From: Borovskyia barvae
Taxonomy: Eukaryota; Euglenozoa; Kinetoplastea; Trypanosomatida; Trypanosomatidae
Assembly: GCA_030849085.1 (NCBI GenBank)
Contig: JASAOM010001070.1
Location: 62,001-126,000, forward strand
DNA length: 64,000 nucleotides
Direction: 5' to 3'
Part shown: positions 1 through 10,322 of the stretch, one piece after another
Position numbering within the stretch: position 1 is the stretch's first letter
How the letters are laid out: every line of letters starts with the position of its first letter
Translations under genes and position numbers: made by a program
The notes under the pieces: model-generated
The model's database searches: none
Told to the model about the DNA's origin: nothing
The model's input: only the letters and a program-made list of their open reading frames with translations

Positions 1-1
1 G

Positions 2-1918
2 CCGAGTGGCCGATTCTGGAGTGCCCCACCTGACGGTGCATTCGTGTTCTGGTTTAGCGAAGACTTACAACCCACCGACCGGGACCGCTACTTCACCTTG
101 ACCAGCATTCGATCCGCGACCCTACCCACTAGGGTGTCTCGTACCGTCCTACCCGACTCCCTGTTCCGTCAATACGTCGACGATGATACCCATAGCGGCC
201 GCACCGATACAAGAGGCCGTAAAAGTTCGTGTGTGAGACGATTCAGTCTTTCACAGAGGGCCTTTCCTTTGGCCCAGTGTTCTACAAAGCCCGACCCCGA
301 TGCTGCTCAGCCGAAGGTGGAAGATGAGAAGATCGAAAGGGAGGAGGCAGACGATGCTACCAGCGCCGCTGCGAGGAGGAACTCCCCCTTCTCCCGTCGA
401 AAGTCGAATACCAGGCGAAGAGGTTCAACAGAGCGGCGCTCAGCCACCATTAAAATGGCATGCGTTGCCCCTCTGAAAACTTTGGAGCTCGTGGAATCTG
501 ATGATACGTTTGCACCACCCACGATGAGCCATCGGTCAAGCCTCATCTTGGCCTCACACGCCGCGTCGGCTCCACAGCAACCAAACAAAGCGCGTCTCGG
601 TATTGACTTACCCGCGTCCCAAAAGCGAAAGCTGCCGGCCAATGGAGGATGTGCTGCTGCTGCCTGCGCATTGGTAAAAGCGTCGAAGCTGCGAAGCAAC
701 AGCGGAGAGACGGTGCCTCCACCTGATAAAGGTTTTTTTCGGAATGACGAGGTTCAGGCACCCGCATCCGTACATGAGAGGTCTCCACCAGCTTTTTCCC
801 GCCGAGATCAACCTGCCGACCCCAAGAGAACGCGCGCCGCGCTCGGCGATGATATCTCATCTGGTGAGCAGCAGAAAGTAACGCAGTCTTGCAATCGCGC
901 CACCTCACTGGCGGTTTCAGAAGCTCTTCATATGCTCGTGCCACAGCAGTCCGACAATGTGATGGCACTGACGCCGAGCAGCGCGCATGACACGCTCCGC
1001 ACACCTGTTGAACTCTCTCCTTTTGCGCTGTATTCCACGAGAGATGGTGGGGTACGAGCTCCCTCGCGGCTGGGGACTCCAAAACTTCCTCCCTTGATGA
1101 CCTCTCTCTCGGAACGCCTCAGCGCCATCCGCATCAGCGGTGCGTGGTTGCCCGCAGAGACTGTAGATGCTACCTTTCGTGCCCTCACGTTTTGGGTTCC
1201 CTCCACAGGAGAACACGGCTATATGCAACTGCCCGTAAAACTAGCGGATCGAGCGGGCTCAGCGATACGGGCCCCTCCTGGAGCCGCGTACCTTTCATTC
1301 CTCTCCAATCAAGCTCCTCTGTTTCGGCGCAACCACTTCGGCGCGCGATCGCTCGCAGGTAGTGAGTTGCTGATACATCATGGCTTCGCCTGTTACTCAG
1401 TCAACGGTGCGCTCTTAGGTATCCTCGCACTTCATTGCCGCACAGAAGGAAACAGAGAACTCTTGATCAACGAGTTCGACCTTACAGCACACTCTCTTGC
1501 TGCATGCTACCCTAATAGCGTAGACACGCGGGCTGTGTACGCGTCATACCTCTCAGAAAGTGCTGGTGCTACTGCCTCTCATACATTATCATCAGCAGCA
1601 GTCGAGACCAAGATACGGGAACGACTTCGATCAGGCCAAACCACACGGAGTCCCTTGTTGCACGTTGAATCCGCACCACAAAGTCCTTCCTTCAACCACA
1701 GTCTCCTAATTTGCACCCCGGAGAGAGAGAAGCTGACTTTCACCAGTGCACGTCGTCTCATCGGGGAGCTCACGCCGTACGACAAAGGTGAGTTACAGCC
1801 GGCTGCCGACCCGGTGGAGGTCCTCCCCGCAGCCTGGATGGGGTTCGACAGGGAGCGCGTGGCACTTCTGTTCGCGGATGTTCAACGATCCGTTTGGGTA
1901 CCATTTAGCCTCCTATGA
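2..1918 (+). CDS. hypothetical protein, 5'-partial
   Basis: The frame is open from the left edge of the window (from base 2) to a TAG stop-bearing end at 1916-1918, so the true start probably lies outside. The first in-frame ATG visible is at 455, which would give about 487 residues. The sequence before that ATG already reads like protein rather than UTR, with a Ser/Arg-rich, charged composition. The N-terminal half is low-complexity and probably disordered. The C-terminal part, from about base 1070, is better ordered, with alternating hydrophobic stretches (for example around LPVKLADRAGSA and LLIHHGFACYSVNGALLGI). I see no signal peptide, membrane helix or known catalytic motif and do not recognise a family. 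It is the first gene of the + strand cluster here and is followed by a 2.7-kb spacer. Confidence 0.75.
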   Translation, partial: PSGRFWSAPPDGAFVFWFSEDLQPTDRDRYFTLTSIRSATLPTRVSRTVLPDSLFRQYVDDDTHSGRTDTRGRKSSCVRRFSLSQRAFPLAQCSTKPDPDAAQPKVEDEKIEREEADDATSAAARRNSPFSRRKSNTRRRGSTERRSATIKMACVAPLKTLELVESDDTFAPPTMSHRSSLILASHAASAPQQPNKARLGIDLPASQKRKLPANGGCAAAACALVKASKLRSNSGETVPPPDKGFFRNDEVQAPASVHERSPPAFSRRDQPADPKRTRAALGDDISSGEQQKVTQSCNRATSLAVSEALHMLVPQQSDNVMALTPSSAHDTLRTPVELSPFALYSTRDGGVRAPSRLGTPKLPPLMTSLSERLSAIRISGAWLPAETVDATFRALTFWVPSTGEHGYMQLPVKLADRAGSAIRAPPGAAYLSFLSNQAPLFRRNHFGARSLAGSELLIHHGFACYSVNGALLGILALHCRTEGNRELLINEFDLTAHSLAACYPNSVDTRAVYASYLSESAGATASHTLSSAAVETKIRERLRSGQTTRSPLLHVESAPQSPSFNHSLLICTPEREKLTFTSARRLIGELTPYDKGELQPAADPVEVLPAAWMGFDRERVALLFADVQRSVWVPFSLL

Positions 1919-2007
1919 GGTGTGGTAGAAGAAAGAAAAGAGCCTGAGGAAATTGGTACTACTACTGGCCTGTCACCATGATCATAGTCCGAGGTGGGAA
2001 GGGAGTG

Positions 2008-2033
2008 TATATATATATATATATATATATATA
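2008..2033. repeat. (TA)13 microsatellite
   Basis: A perfect 26-nt TA dinucleotide run lies 90 nt after the first gene's stop, probably in its 3' UTR. In RNA it would fold as a self-complementary hairpin. Confidence 0.95.
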
Positions 2034-2455
2034 CGCGTATGTGTGTTGGTGTGTGGAAGTGAGGCACATCCTGTCGTACGGCGACTTCATGAGCTGGGAA
2101 AACTCTTCTTCACCTTCACAGGAGTGCCTTAGCGCAGGAAAAATCACTTTCCACTCCGTTTCGTTGTTATCGCTGCCGAACAGCTGTTCAGATTGGTTGC
2201 TTCTCTCTCTCCCTCTCCCTCTCCCTCTCTCTCTCTCTCTCTTGACTCTTTCTGTCACGGCACAACGTCGTTGCGTATATATTTTCATATGCGAATAGAT
2301 AGATAGAGCTTTCCATAAAGATTCTCTTGTGTTCGAACTTCACAGTCCACCTCCACCTCCACCTCCACTCCCCCTCCTCCTGTAATTTCTTTCCCGTTTA
2401 CATCTCCCACTCCACGTTTAGACTCTGTTATGACGCTGTGCTTTTCTCTACATGG

Positions 2456-2535
2456 CCCCCCCCCCTCTCTTTTCTCTTTCGACCCTTTTCGCACCGCCGT
2501 TTGGCATCCCCCCCTCTTTCCTCTTCTTTTTCTAG
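2456..2535 (+). promoter_or_regulatory. candidate trans-splice acceptor (polypyrimidine tract + AG)
   Basis: About 80 nt of almost uninterrupted C/T ends in a CTAG at 2532-2535. This is the strongest acceptor-like tract in the 1919-4619 spacer. The first ATG downstream is at 2551, 15 nt away, and opens an 89-codon ORF. The call is inference from motif and spacing. Confidence 0.45.
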
Positions 2536-2550
2536 CTTTCGCCCCCGTGC

Positions 2551-2820
2551 ATGAACACCGAACACCACCGTGCATACGTATCCCCGTACTTTGCCACATA
2601 TACCTCTAGTGTTCCATCTCGGAACGTACCAGGAGATGGCGGCGCAGGTAAGATTCTTCTTGGCGGTGGAGAAGAAGTGCTTGTGTGTGTTGGCAATATC
2701 GCCTCCCTTTTTGTTCTTACTTTGTTGCTGCCATTGGGGGCATTCGGACCATTCACAAAAATATGGCAAAGAGGACAAGTAAAGCCGGAGGGAGCGGTGG
2801 GGGGGGGGAGCAGAGCATAA
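2551..2820 (+). CDS. possible small membrane protein (89 aa)
   Basis: The ATG at 2551 is the first after a strong polypyrimidine-AG acceptor. The ORF gives 89 residues: a polar N-terminus with tyrosines, a Gly-rich linker (GDGGAGKILLGGG), one clear hydrophobic segment (about residues 48-68, core NIASLFVLTLLLPLGAF), then a basic Gly-rich tail. I recognise no family. The other two forward frames also carry short open stretches here, and third-position GC (around half) is lower than in the confident genes, so it could equally be noncoding. The case rests on position, the membrane segment and the need for something in a 2.7-kb spacer. Confidence 0.33.
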   Translation: MNTEHHRAYVSPYFATYTSSVPSRNVPGDGGAGKILLGGGEEVLVCVGNIASLFVLTLLLPLGAFGPFTKIWQRGQVKPEGAVGGGSRA

Positions 2821-3928
2821 ACATCCCTATTCAGGTACTCTCCAGCTCCCTCTGCCCTTTCTATGCCTGCGGGGTGTACGGCCCCGCGATGAGGGTGTGG
2901 TTTGATAATCGTGTTCTCTTCCCGTTTCTTTCTGTTTGTTTGTCTTGAGGGGAGTCTCTACCGATTGGACGTCTCTCCTCGAAAGGGGAAGACATGCTAC
3001 CCAGATATATTCGCTCCTTCGTATTTGTTTTTTCATAATTCTCCGTTTTCATTTTTCCTTGAAACAGAATGATCGTGCAATACACTGTCGTTTGACAATG
3101 CTATCCTTCCCGCACTTCGTAGTAATCTGTGTTGGGATTTCTTCTATGTTCGCTGTTCTTTGTAGATCCTTGTACACATACGTTTCTTATCTCCCCTCTT
3201 TTCTCCCCCCATGCAAAAACCGCCTCCGCTGGCGAGCCGCTGCGAATCGACAAAAAAGGCGTGATGCTTTTCATTCTTCACAGGAAACACAAAAAGTGTT
3301 GCACTCACCTTCTCCATCATCCCCTCCATCCCAAGTGTTCGATAAGAATGCTGGAAATCCTTGGGGTCGTCATTGCCACATTTGTCGAGTAGATATATTT
3401 TTCTTTCCTGCATCCTGGAAACCCCGCTCCCCCTCTTCCACATTTTAGCCTTGCCCCCCTCACTTCACGCTCTCAATAGTTATCACTTTTTCCCTCTTCA
3501 TTTTTTTATCGTGCCCTCCATAAGAGGCTCGTTCTGAGGGTGTAGGCTCAATTTTTTTTTTCGACATATCGAGTGCGCCCTTTTTTTGTGTGTTAAGTCG
3601 TCACTCCCGGACTCGATAGTACCCGCACTAAACACGATCTCGATCGCGCTGTTAGTATCCGTGTACAAGGAATCGGTTGTTGGAGCTGCACGACGGGACC
3701 TTTTTTGATTTTCTAACCGCCGAAATAAAAAGATCGCCTCTCGCTCGAAGGCACCGCCTCAAAACTTTAGAAAACAGCATTTCGTGTGCTCCCGATGTTT
3801 AGGTGAACAAGCGTCGCCACCACTACCAAAGTCACGAGAAAAAAGTAGAAAGAGCTGCGCTACAACAAATGAGGCGACGGAAAGGCGCGCGTTACTGACG
3901 CGCAGGGACTGTTACCGGTGAAGAAAGC

Positions 3929-3956
<28 letters not shown>
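3929..3956. repeat. (AT)14 microsatellite
   Basis: A perfect 28-nt AT run. About 25 nt upstream lies a GC-rich inverted repeat (3887-3892 pairing with 3898-3903, 5-nt loop). Confidence 0.95.
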
Positions 3957-3959
<3 letters not shown>

Positions 3960-4619
3960 CATCTTTCATCTTAATGGTCTAAGGCATCCGTCTTCTGTCC
4001 CTTCTGCACACTTGTCGGTTGCTCAGCAAAACCTTGCAGAAGTTTTCTTGGTTGACAGGGAAAGCGTAATTGTCCCTTCACTCTTCTCTCGGTGTAAAGG
4101 ATGGGGTTCTCAGCTGTCTCGCTGGGTTCGGACATGCGCACCCCTACACAGTTCAGATACTTTTTAAATTTGACCTTTCCATCTCCACCAGTTCCTTTCT
4201 GTCTGTCCCTCCTTCCCTCTCAACTCCGCTTCTCTTTTTCCCTGCGTCACCTCAGCATCCTTTGAGTCTTGGACAGCCTTGATCACTCTGGATCCCTTTT
4301 TAGTGTGCGTGTGTGTTCGTTTCAGTGGGCTCTCTGCATCCTCCCGAATAACGTGCGAACTCTTTTAAGGCATCGTGCCCATCTACGAAGTGGCGTACGT
4401 GTGTGTGTGTGGGGGTGTAGGAGGGCTGCTCTTCCTCTCCTTCCGCATGTTTCTCCCCGGATAGTATATATATATATACGTTCATTTATACCGGAATTCT
4501 CGCCTATATAAACTATACCATCGCTGGTGCGTCTTTGCAAAGTTTCGCTGCTTCTTTTTCTTGATGGCGAGCCTTCTTAATCTGTACGGTGTGTGGCCCT
4601 TTTCCTTCGAACCTGCAAT

Positions 4620-5606
4620 ATGCGTCCATCTTCTGGAGTAGCTCTCCGCGGCTTCCGGTTGCCTAATGGACAAGGTGGCGTTACGCAATTCTTAGGTCAC
4701 CCTATTGCACCTTGGCTGCTCACCTCAAGGCGATGGTGGAATTCACTGGGCGCTACGTGCAATGCGGTAACATCGCCGTCAACTCCCGTTGCCCCGCTCA
4801 GAGCCCGCGAGTTCGCTGCGATGACGCCGCTCTTTCTCCTGCGGCAAACTCTTCAGCAGTATACAGAGCTGGACGGTATCGAGGCGGGTGTTGAGTCAGC
4901 ACCCCATGGAAACCGCGTGATCATCTCTCGAACAAAATTTTTTCACTTTTGTGCCGCTGCGCAGGTGGAAGACCCTGCTGTAGCCCTAATGGACCTGGAG
5001 GCGGCCGGTGTGGTCGTCGTACTCGACGAAGGTCGATGGATTCACCTGCGCCCGGTGCTCTACCTTGAAACCCTGCAGACGGTCCGCTCGATGGCTTCGG
5101 GCTCACCAGAGCGTGGCTACTCCACCAAGGATGGTTCCGCCGCGTCCCCTCCGGTGTGTGCCTCACCTGGTAGCTTTATGTTGGAGGAAGTCGATCGCTG
5201 CATCGCCGAGCTCGCTGGGAAAGAAAAGACAATGCGCGATGCGCTCCAACCAGCTATCGCCCGGGCTGCGCGTTGGCGGCGTACTGTTTGGGGCAGCACC
5301 CTGCTTTACGCAGGGGCCCAGCTAGCGCTCATTTCTCGCCTCACGTACTTTGATCTTGACTGGGATATTATGGAGCCGGTGACGTACTGCATCACCATCG
5401 CCAATGGACTGTTGTTCTATCTCTACTATCTGCGCTTCGATGACGAACATTCCTACGCAGCGTTTGACCAGCGTTTTCTGCCGCACAAAGTACGGCAGTT
5501 CTCCCCAAAAGATTTTGATTGGGGCGCGTATACGCAGGTGTGTCGTCGTCTCACAGAGGAGCAGGAGTTACGAGAACGTCTACGCAAGTGGGCCGAGCGG
5601 CATTGA
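4620..5606 (+). CDS. MCU: mitochondrial calcium uniporter pore subunit (MCU family)
   Basis: This predicts an inner-membrane Ca2+ channel subunit of 328 residues. The diagnostic signature WDIMEPVTY lies at about residues 247-255. It sits between two hydrophobic helices, TM1 (WGSTLLYAGAQLALISRL) and TM2 (YCITIANGLLFYLYYLRF), which is the MCU hairpin with the Asp and Glu of the selectivity filter both present. A helical charged segment (around ELAGKEKTMRDALQPAIARA) precedes TM1, as the MCU coiled coil does. The N-terminus is rich in Arg and Ser and poor in acids, as for a mitochondrial presequence. I chose ATG 4620 because the frame upstream begins only with GTG. Kinetoplastids have several MCU paralogs (MCU, MCUb, MCUc, MCUd) and I cannot tell which this is. 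An out-of-frame ATG at 4564 would be removed if trans-splicing uses the AG at 4569-4570. Confidence 0.92.
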   Translation: MRPSSGVALRGFRLPNGQGGVTQFLGHPIAPWLLTSRRWWNSLGATCNAVTSPSTPVAPLRAREFAAMTPLFLLRQTLQQYTELDGIEAGVESAPHGNRVIISRTKFFHFCAAAQVEDPAVALMDLEAAGVVVVLDEGRWIHLRPVLYLETLQTVRSMASGSPERGYSTKDGSAASPPVCASPGSFMLEEVDRCIAELAGKEKTMRDALQPAIARAARWRRTVWGSTLLYAGAQLALISRLTYFDLDWDIMEPVTYCITIANGLLFYLYYLRFDDEHSYAAFDQRFLPHKVRQFSPKDFDWGAYTQVCRRLTEEQELRERLRKWAERH

Positions 5607-7643
5607 ATAAATATGAGTCGAAGCGTGTGGTCTGTGACGGCCCTCTCTTTCCCTCGTCTCCCTCCCTCAGTCTTCCCATTTTGGGGTCTCGGACGTGAAT
5701 GTTGAAGGCGCCGGTGCTTGGCGCGGCGGTAAAGACGTGGAGGGGACAAACGGTGACGCCTCTCATGAAAGTGAGCGTCGCACATGTCGCGATCTCCTCT
5801 CTACGGATGGCACTACTCCTCTGCCCCCCCCCCCCCTTGGAGGGAGGGAAGCTGAGTAGCCGACTCTCCTTCTCTTCTTCACTGCTGTATTTTACCTACA
5901 TTATCGGTAGTATATACATAGATATGCATCTAATACGGTTTTCCCGCATTCAATGCGATCATCTTGATTTTTGTTGTTCTGTATCCCGTACGCTATCCAG
6001 TTCAAGAAGCTCGGCATCGAAAAGGGGTGCTGCAGACACCTTTCCTATCGGTGTCCCTTCGTGACGGATCTGTATCCGACGCGAACGAACGTGATCACGC
6101 AAGCCACGCGCTCCGCTCTTACCTGAACCTGCCATGAATATTTCTTCCTTCCGACTTCACTCTTTCTTATCAGTCGTCCATGCAGCCAGAACTGTGGGTA
6201 CTGTGTGCGTGTGTGTTACCGCCCTCTCCAGAGCCGCTGTCGAAGCATGTACATGGTGCGCGAGCCGATGGTACCGATGTGGTCTCTCTACCGCAGGATT
6301 TTCGTGTCGGACACCATTGAGATAGCCTCAGCAGCTCAGAGAGGGTGCGAGCAAACCGGAGTTCTCAGAATGCTCGCGCAGTTTGAAGCCAACCTTTGCT
6401 GATGTGGATGCGTCGGGCTATCGGCTTCATGCGTTCGACATGACACGTGGTGGATTTCACTTTCCTTCTTCTTTCCTTTTGCCTGTGTTCCTGCTCTTTC
6501 ACAGATCAGAATTTCTGTTCTTCGTACGGGGGTGCATGGACCTACTCGCCTGCAGTTTCGACCCTTCTACGACGGTACAACCTGGATCGCCCGACAACTG
6601 GGGGCACGTTCGCGTCGCTTTCGCTCTTTTCACCTATTTTTTTTTCTACTGTTGCTCTCTACGACTGCAGCTGCGGTACTGTATCGTTCAGAGGTGGTAC
6701 CATTCCTTTCCTCCCTTTTTCCCCTCATACTGTCTTTCCACATACCGGTCAACTGCTTCCTCCCTTCCACATTTTGGTCGCCCTTCTACATCAGGACACT
6801 GCGAATCTCCGCTCTATCACTTTCTCCCTCCACACTTTTCCTTCTTGCATTCCGCTCAGCCACCCGCAGGGTCGCAACGGTTCGGAGAAACTGCTTGCAG
6901 GTTTGGGGGTGGGTTTCTCTGGGGAAGAAACTGCGCGGGGCTTCAGAAGCGAGGGGCTCTCTCAACTGAACTACTGCCTCCCAGTGTATAGGTTTGTGTG
7001 CCTGGGCCTGCTGTGTGTGCATTCCTTCCGCACTTTCTTTCCCTCGAGCGGCGGGTCTACGCGGAGCATTGTGACCTCGTGCACGAGCATAAGGCAATCA
7101 TATATTTTTTTTACAATCTGGGTAAGGTATAACGAGCGAAGCTCTTACAAATTGATAACCGCCTTGCAACCCGTAGCAACTTTCCTTCTAATACCCCCCC
7201 TCTTGTCCTGGGAAACGTGTACGGTGCTCCGTTACTCGCTCTTCCACCGCAAGGGATCGAAAACGGAGCGGAAACGTGATAGCGGGAGGTATCCGCAGTG
7301 GCGCCGTTTGCCTCAAACGGTTCGCTAATATTTCCCGGACTGTTTTCCTCGTGCATAGGAATCTCCACCTCATCTCGTCAGTATCGAATGGTGACAACGG
7401 TAGCAACATAAAACCATATATATATATATATATATATATATTCATATTTATTTATCGATTAAAGGCACTTCCCCTAGTGGTACTCTACGGAGAGGAGCGT
7501 AACGTCGCCCATCTCACCGGAGACTTCACCTCTACAGTTCATCATTTCGCTGCCTTCTCGTATTCGGAAAGAAACATTGACATTGTGCTGTTCGGCGGTG
7601 TGACGAAAGGTGGAGAAGAAAAAGTGTTGGCGTCTCCATTCAA
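5607..7643. other. spacer between MCU and the MATE transporter
   Basis: This is 2 kb of pyrimidine-rich UTR-like sequence with a C13 run (5824-5836) and a (TA)13 run (7416-7441). Overlapping ORFs of 145-293 codons at 6383-7328 follow T/C-rich composition and have no protein-like features. A plausible splice acceptor (CTCTACAG) ends near 7535, about 110 nt before the next start. Confidence 0.7.
7416..7441. repeat. (AT)13 microsatellite
   Basis: A perfect 26-nt AT run about 200 nt upstream of the MATE gene start. Confidence 0.95.
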
Positions 7644-10322
7644 ATGCCCAGCTCATCTCCTCATGCGCGACGCGAGGCGCGAGAGCGGGCAAACGCTGCA
7701 TTGCGTACTTCTTCCATTGGTCGAACGGGTGCGGCTCAAGTCTTCGTGCCGATGGATCCCCCTGCCCGCGATAACTCGATGCGGCGCCACCATGAGACAC
7801 TTTACCATCATCGCAACTACGGCACAGTTCAACATTCTGGCAACGGTGTGGTGCGATCCTCCTCGATGCCAGTGCACTTCTCGCGCATGGTGTACATTCG
7901 CAAGCACCCCCGGCAGTACACTGTCGGACAGCAGTCTGCGAGACTTGCAGAGAAAGCCAAGAAGAACTATTTTCACGGCAGTTTCACGTCCTCCCATGGT
8001 GCAGTATTCACCGTACCTAACAGAGCCCAGCAGCTTGCGACGAACTGTCCTTCACGCACGTCCTCCGTGGCGCGTCCTTCAGCGTCACGGAGTACATCGA
8101 TGGCTGCGCGGCACCACTTACCGCTTTTTCTGGACTCCACCCCCCTAGCATCTGCTTTGAAGAAGAACACCACGGTTCTTTCTCAGGGAGATACAAGCTC
8201 CCACGACGGGAGCTTCGTTTTCACAACTACGCCGAAGAATGATTCCGGCTTTCTCAAACAGCCGATCGTGCTTCCGCGCCGGGCAGCGAGTGCGAATGCC
8301 CGGCTCGGTGTTGCTTCTCCCTTGGCAGGTTCCCGAGCGACCGTCGACGTGCAAAAGTTGTCCACAGCGGGTGCTGACTCGGGCGTGGCGCGTGCGCCAA
8401 AGGTTGCTTTACACGACTCCTCGCCGGACCTTCTGGCACTTCAAAGGATGCGCGATCACAGCGTTTCCCAGGAGCGACGGCAACCGCTTTCTCCAACAAC
8501 CATCATCCGCGCTGCGCGTGCTTTACGTGCCTTCGAAGAGAAGGCGGTGCGCATGCCGAGTGGTAGCTTCTCTAATGCACGGGAGGTAAACTACGCCGGC
8601 GGAGTGATGCCTGTACCACATACCACTCCGTTGGTGCTAGCGCTCCCCAAGGAGGATCTGGCGAAACCGCCAGCAACGCTGCGCCAAGTGCGGATCAACT
8701 CTGAGACCGAGGAGGCGCTGGCGGTGGAGAGTAATGATTATGAAGGCACGGAGGAGGCGAGTTTCGAAACACAAGATGATCTGTCGTGGTGTGGGGCTAC
8801 GATCGATCTTCTCTACCTCGCCTTCCCTGCAGCCGTGTCCATCTGCTTCACCTTCTCGATGTCTGTGGTTCCGCTAGCCTTCGTAGGTAGCTATCTAGGC
8901 TCACTAGAACTCACCGGGGCCTCGGTAGGCTACTTCCTGATAAGTATTCTAATCACGTACCCCATGATCGGCCTTACATTTGCCCTCGATACGCTCTGCT
9001 CCCACGAGTATGGGCGGGATCCTTTGAGCCCCGAAATGGGACTGGTACTGCAGCGAGGCGCCCTCATCAACCTCATTTTTCTGATCCCGCTTTGCACCAT
9101 CGTATATTTCCTGGACGGTATTTTGGTGCCCCTCTACGGTGAAACCCTCGCAAAAATGGCGGAAGAATTCCTCCTCTTCTCCCCGCTCTACCTCATTCCG
9201 ATGGTGCTCTTCATCGCGATGAACAAGTTTCTCAATAACCAGATGCAGCCGCATATTCCGATGATTGCGCTCACCGCCGGTGTGGTACTTTCTCCCCTTC
9301 TCCAACTGAAGCTGACACCGATGGGGGTGCGATACACAATGGTGGGTATGGCGATCACTGCCTGGTTCCAGCTCCTCGTCGTCATCACCATGACCTTGCT
9401 CAAAGCCGAAACGCGCATCACTCTCGGTAAGTGGCGCCTTGCGGAAGCACTGGATTGGGAAGATGTAAAACAATATATGAAGCTGGCGATCCCCAGCGCC
9501 ATCTTCGTCGCAGCGGAGGCATCATCCTTCGACGTGACGGTGCTCATGTGCGCTCGGTTTGGGGAGACGAACGGGGCAGCGTGGTCGGCTATCATGAACT
9601 CGCTTTTCATTTTTGCGTCCTTATCTGGTGGTCTGAGCGCCAGCGCCTGTGCAAATATCGGTCGCTGCGTCGGCGCCTACGAGCCGGTCAGCGCCAAACG
9701 CTTTGTGCTTGTATCCATCTTGATCGCGTTTGTTCTGGGCCTCGTGGACTCCATCATACTGGTTACTTTTTTCGATTCTCTTATGTCTCTGTTCGGGACG
9801 CAAGGGAAGACGCTTGCGTTGGCGCGGGAGGTGCTCTATGTACTTCCCATTTTTCATATTTGTGATGCGGTCCAATTCACCTTTCAAGGCATCTTCAGCG
9901 GGGTGGGCAAGAACTACCTCGGAGCGGTAATTCTCCTCACGAGCCTGTGGGGCATCGGCATCCCTCTCGCTTTCCTTCTCGGCCACTACTTGGGCTACCG
10001 CATGTTTGGTGTTTGCGTTGGTATCACCATTGGGTTGTGCATCGAGGCTCCTGCGATGGTTTACGCCGCCTCCACGATGAACTACGCTGACATCTGCGAA
10101 AAATTTATGGAGGATGAAGAGGACGAAGAGGATGAGGAGACGGAGGAATCTGAAGAAGAAGTTGAGCACGATGAGGAATACGTGGAGGAGGTGATGCGTC
10201 GATCTGGCATCTCGCTTAGCAGTGCAGAGGTGACGGAAGGCAATACAGAGCATTACCGCAAACTTCTCCCCCCACGTCGCCCTCGTCGCAGCCGACGCAT
10301 CGAATACCGAGATGACGACTGA
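7644..10322 (+). CDS. MATE-family efflux transporter with long N-terminal extension
   Basis: This 892-residue protein has three parts. Residues 1 to about 380 are Ser/Ala/Arg-rich and hydrophilic, probably disordered. About residues 385-815 form a polytopic core of some twelve hydrophobic helices. The tail is very acidic (a Glu/Asp run near residues 820-840) and ends Arg-rich. The core resembles the MATE (MatE) fold: a pair of six-helix halves, the first helix starting near CGATIDLLYLAFPAAV, and second-half segments such as FIFASLSGGLSASACANIGR, which fits the MATE pattern of small-residue helices followed by GR. Family members exchange cations for organic cations, drugs or metabolites. The substrate and membrane are unknown here. 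ATG 7644 is the only good start, and the extension shares the frame with no break. Most MATE proteins are 450-550 residues, so the extension and tail are lineage additions. Confidence 0.8.
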   Translation: MPSSSPHARREARERANAALRTSSIGRTGAAQVFVPMDPPARDNSMRRHHETLYHHRNYGTVQHSGNGVVRSSSMPVHFSRMVYIRKHPRQYTVGQQSARLAEKAKKNYFHGSFTSSHGAVFTVPNRAQQLATNCPSRTSSVARPSASRSTSMAARHHLPLFLDSTPLASALKKNTTVLSQGDTSSHDGSFVFTTTPKNDSGFLKQPIVLPRRAASANARLGVASPLAGSRATVDVQKLSTAGADSGVARAPKVALHDSSPDLLALQRMRDHSVSQERRQPLSPTTIIRAARALRAFEEKAVRMPSGSFSNAREVNYAGGVMPVPHTTPLVLALPKEDLAKPPATLRQVRINSETEEALAVESNDYEGTEEASFETQDDLSWCGATIDLLYLAFPAAVSICFTFSMSVVPLAFVGSYLGSLELTGASVGYFLISILITYPMIGLTFALDTLCSHEYGRDPLSPEMGLVLQRGALINLIFLIPLCTIVYFLDGILVPLYGETLAKMAEEFLLFSPLYLIPMVLFIAMNKFLNNQMQPHIPMIALTAGVVLSPLLQLKLTPMGVRYTMVGMAITAWFQLLVVITMTLLKAETRITLGKWRLAEALDWEDVKQYMKLAIPSAIFVAAEASSFDVTVLMCARFGETNGAAWSAIMNSLFIFASLSGGLSASACANIGRCVGAYEPVSAKRFVLVSILIAFVLGLVDSIILVTFFDSLMSLFGTQGKTLALAREVLYVLPIFHICDAVQFTFQGIFSGVGKNYLGAVILLTSLWGIGIPLAFLLGHYLGYRMFGVCVGITIGLCIEAPAMVYAASTMNYADICEKFMEDEEDEEDEETEESEEEVEHDEEYVEEVMRRSGISLSSAEVTEGNTEHYRKLLPPRRPRRSRRIEYRDDD

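Larger units (their letters stand above)
1919..4619. other. spacer between the first gene and MCU
   Basis: This holds pyrimidine-rich UTR-like DNA with a CT tract at 2200-2243, a C10 run at 2456-2465, a G10 run near 2799-2808, and (TA)n runs at 2008-2033, 3929-3956 and 4465-4478. A strong polypyrimidine-AG at 2456-2535 precedes a possible small gene (2551-2820). Roughly 3590-3925 has a less pyrimidine-biased composition and a GC-rich hairpin, and is unexplained. Confidence 0.7.

Noticed and set aside
4590-4690. tRNA B-box-like GGTTCGAAGG on the - strand
   Set aside because: No matching A box or cloverleaf; it overlaps the MCU start.
6383-7328. Three overlapping forward ORFs of 145-293 codons
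   Set aside because: All three frames are open because the DNA is T/C-rich; the products are Phe/Ser/Leu-rich with no domain.
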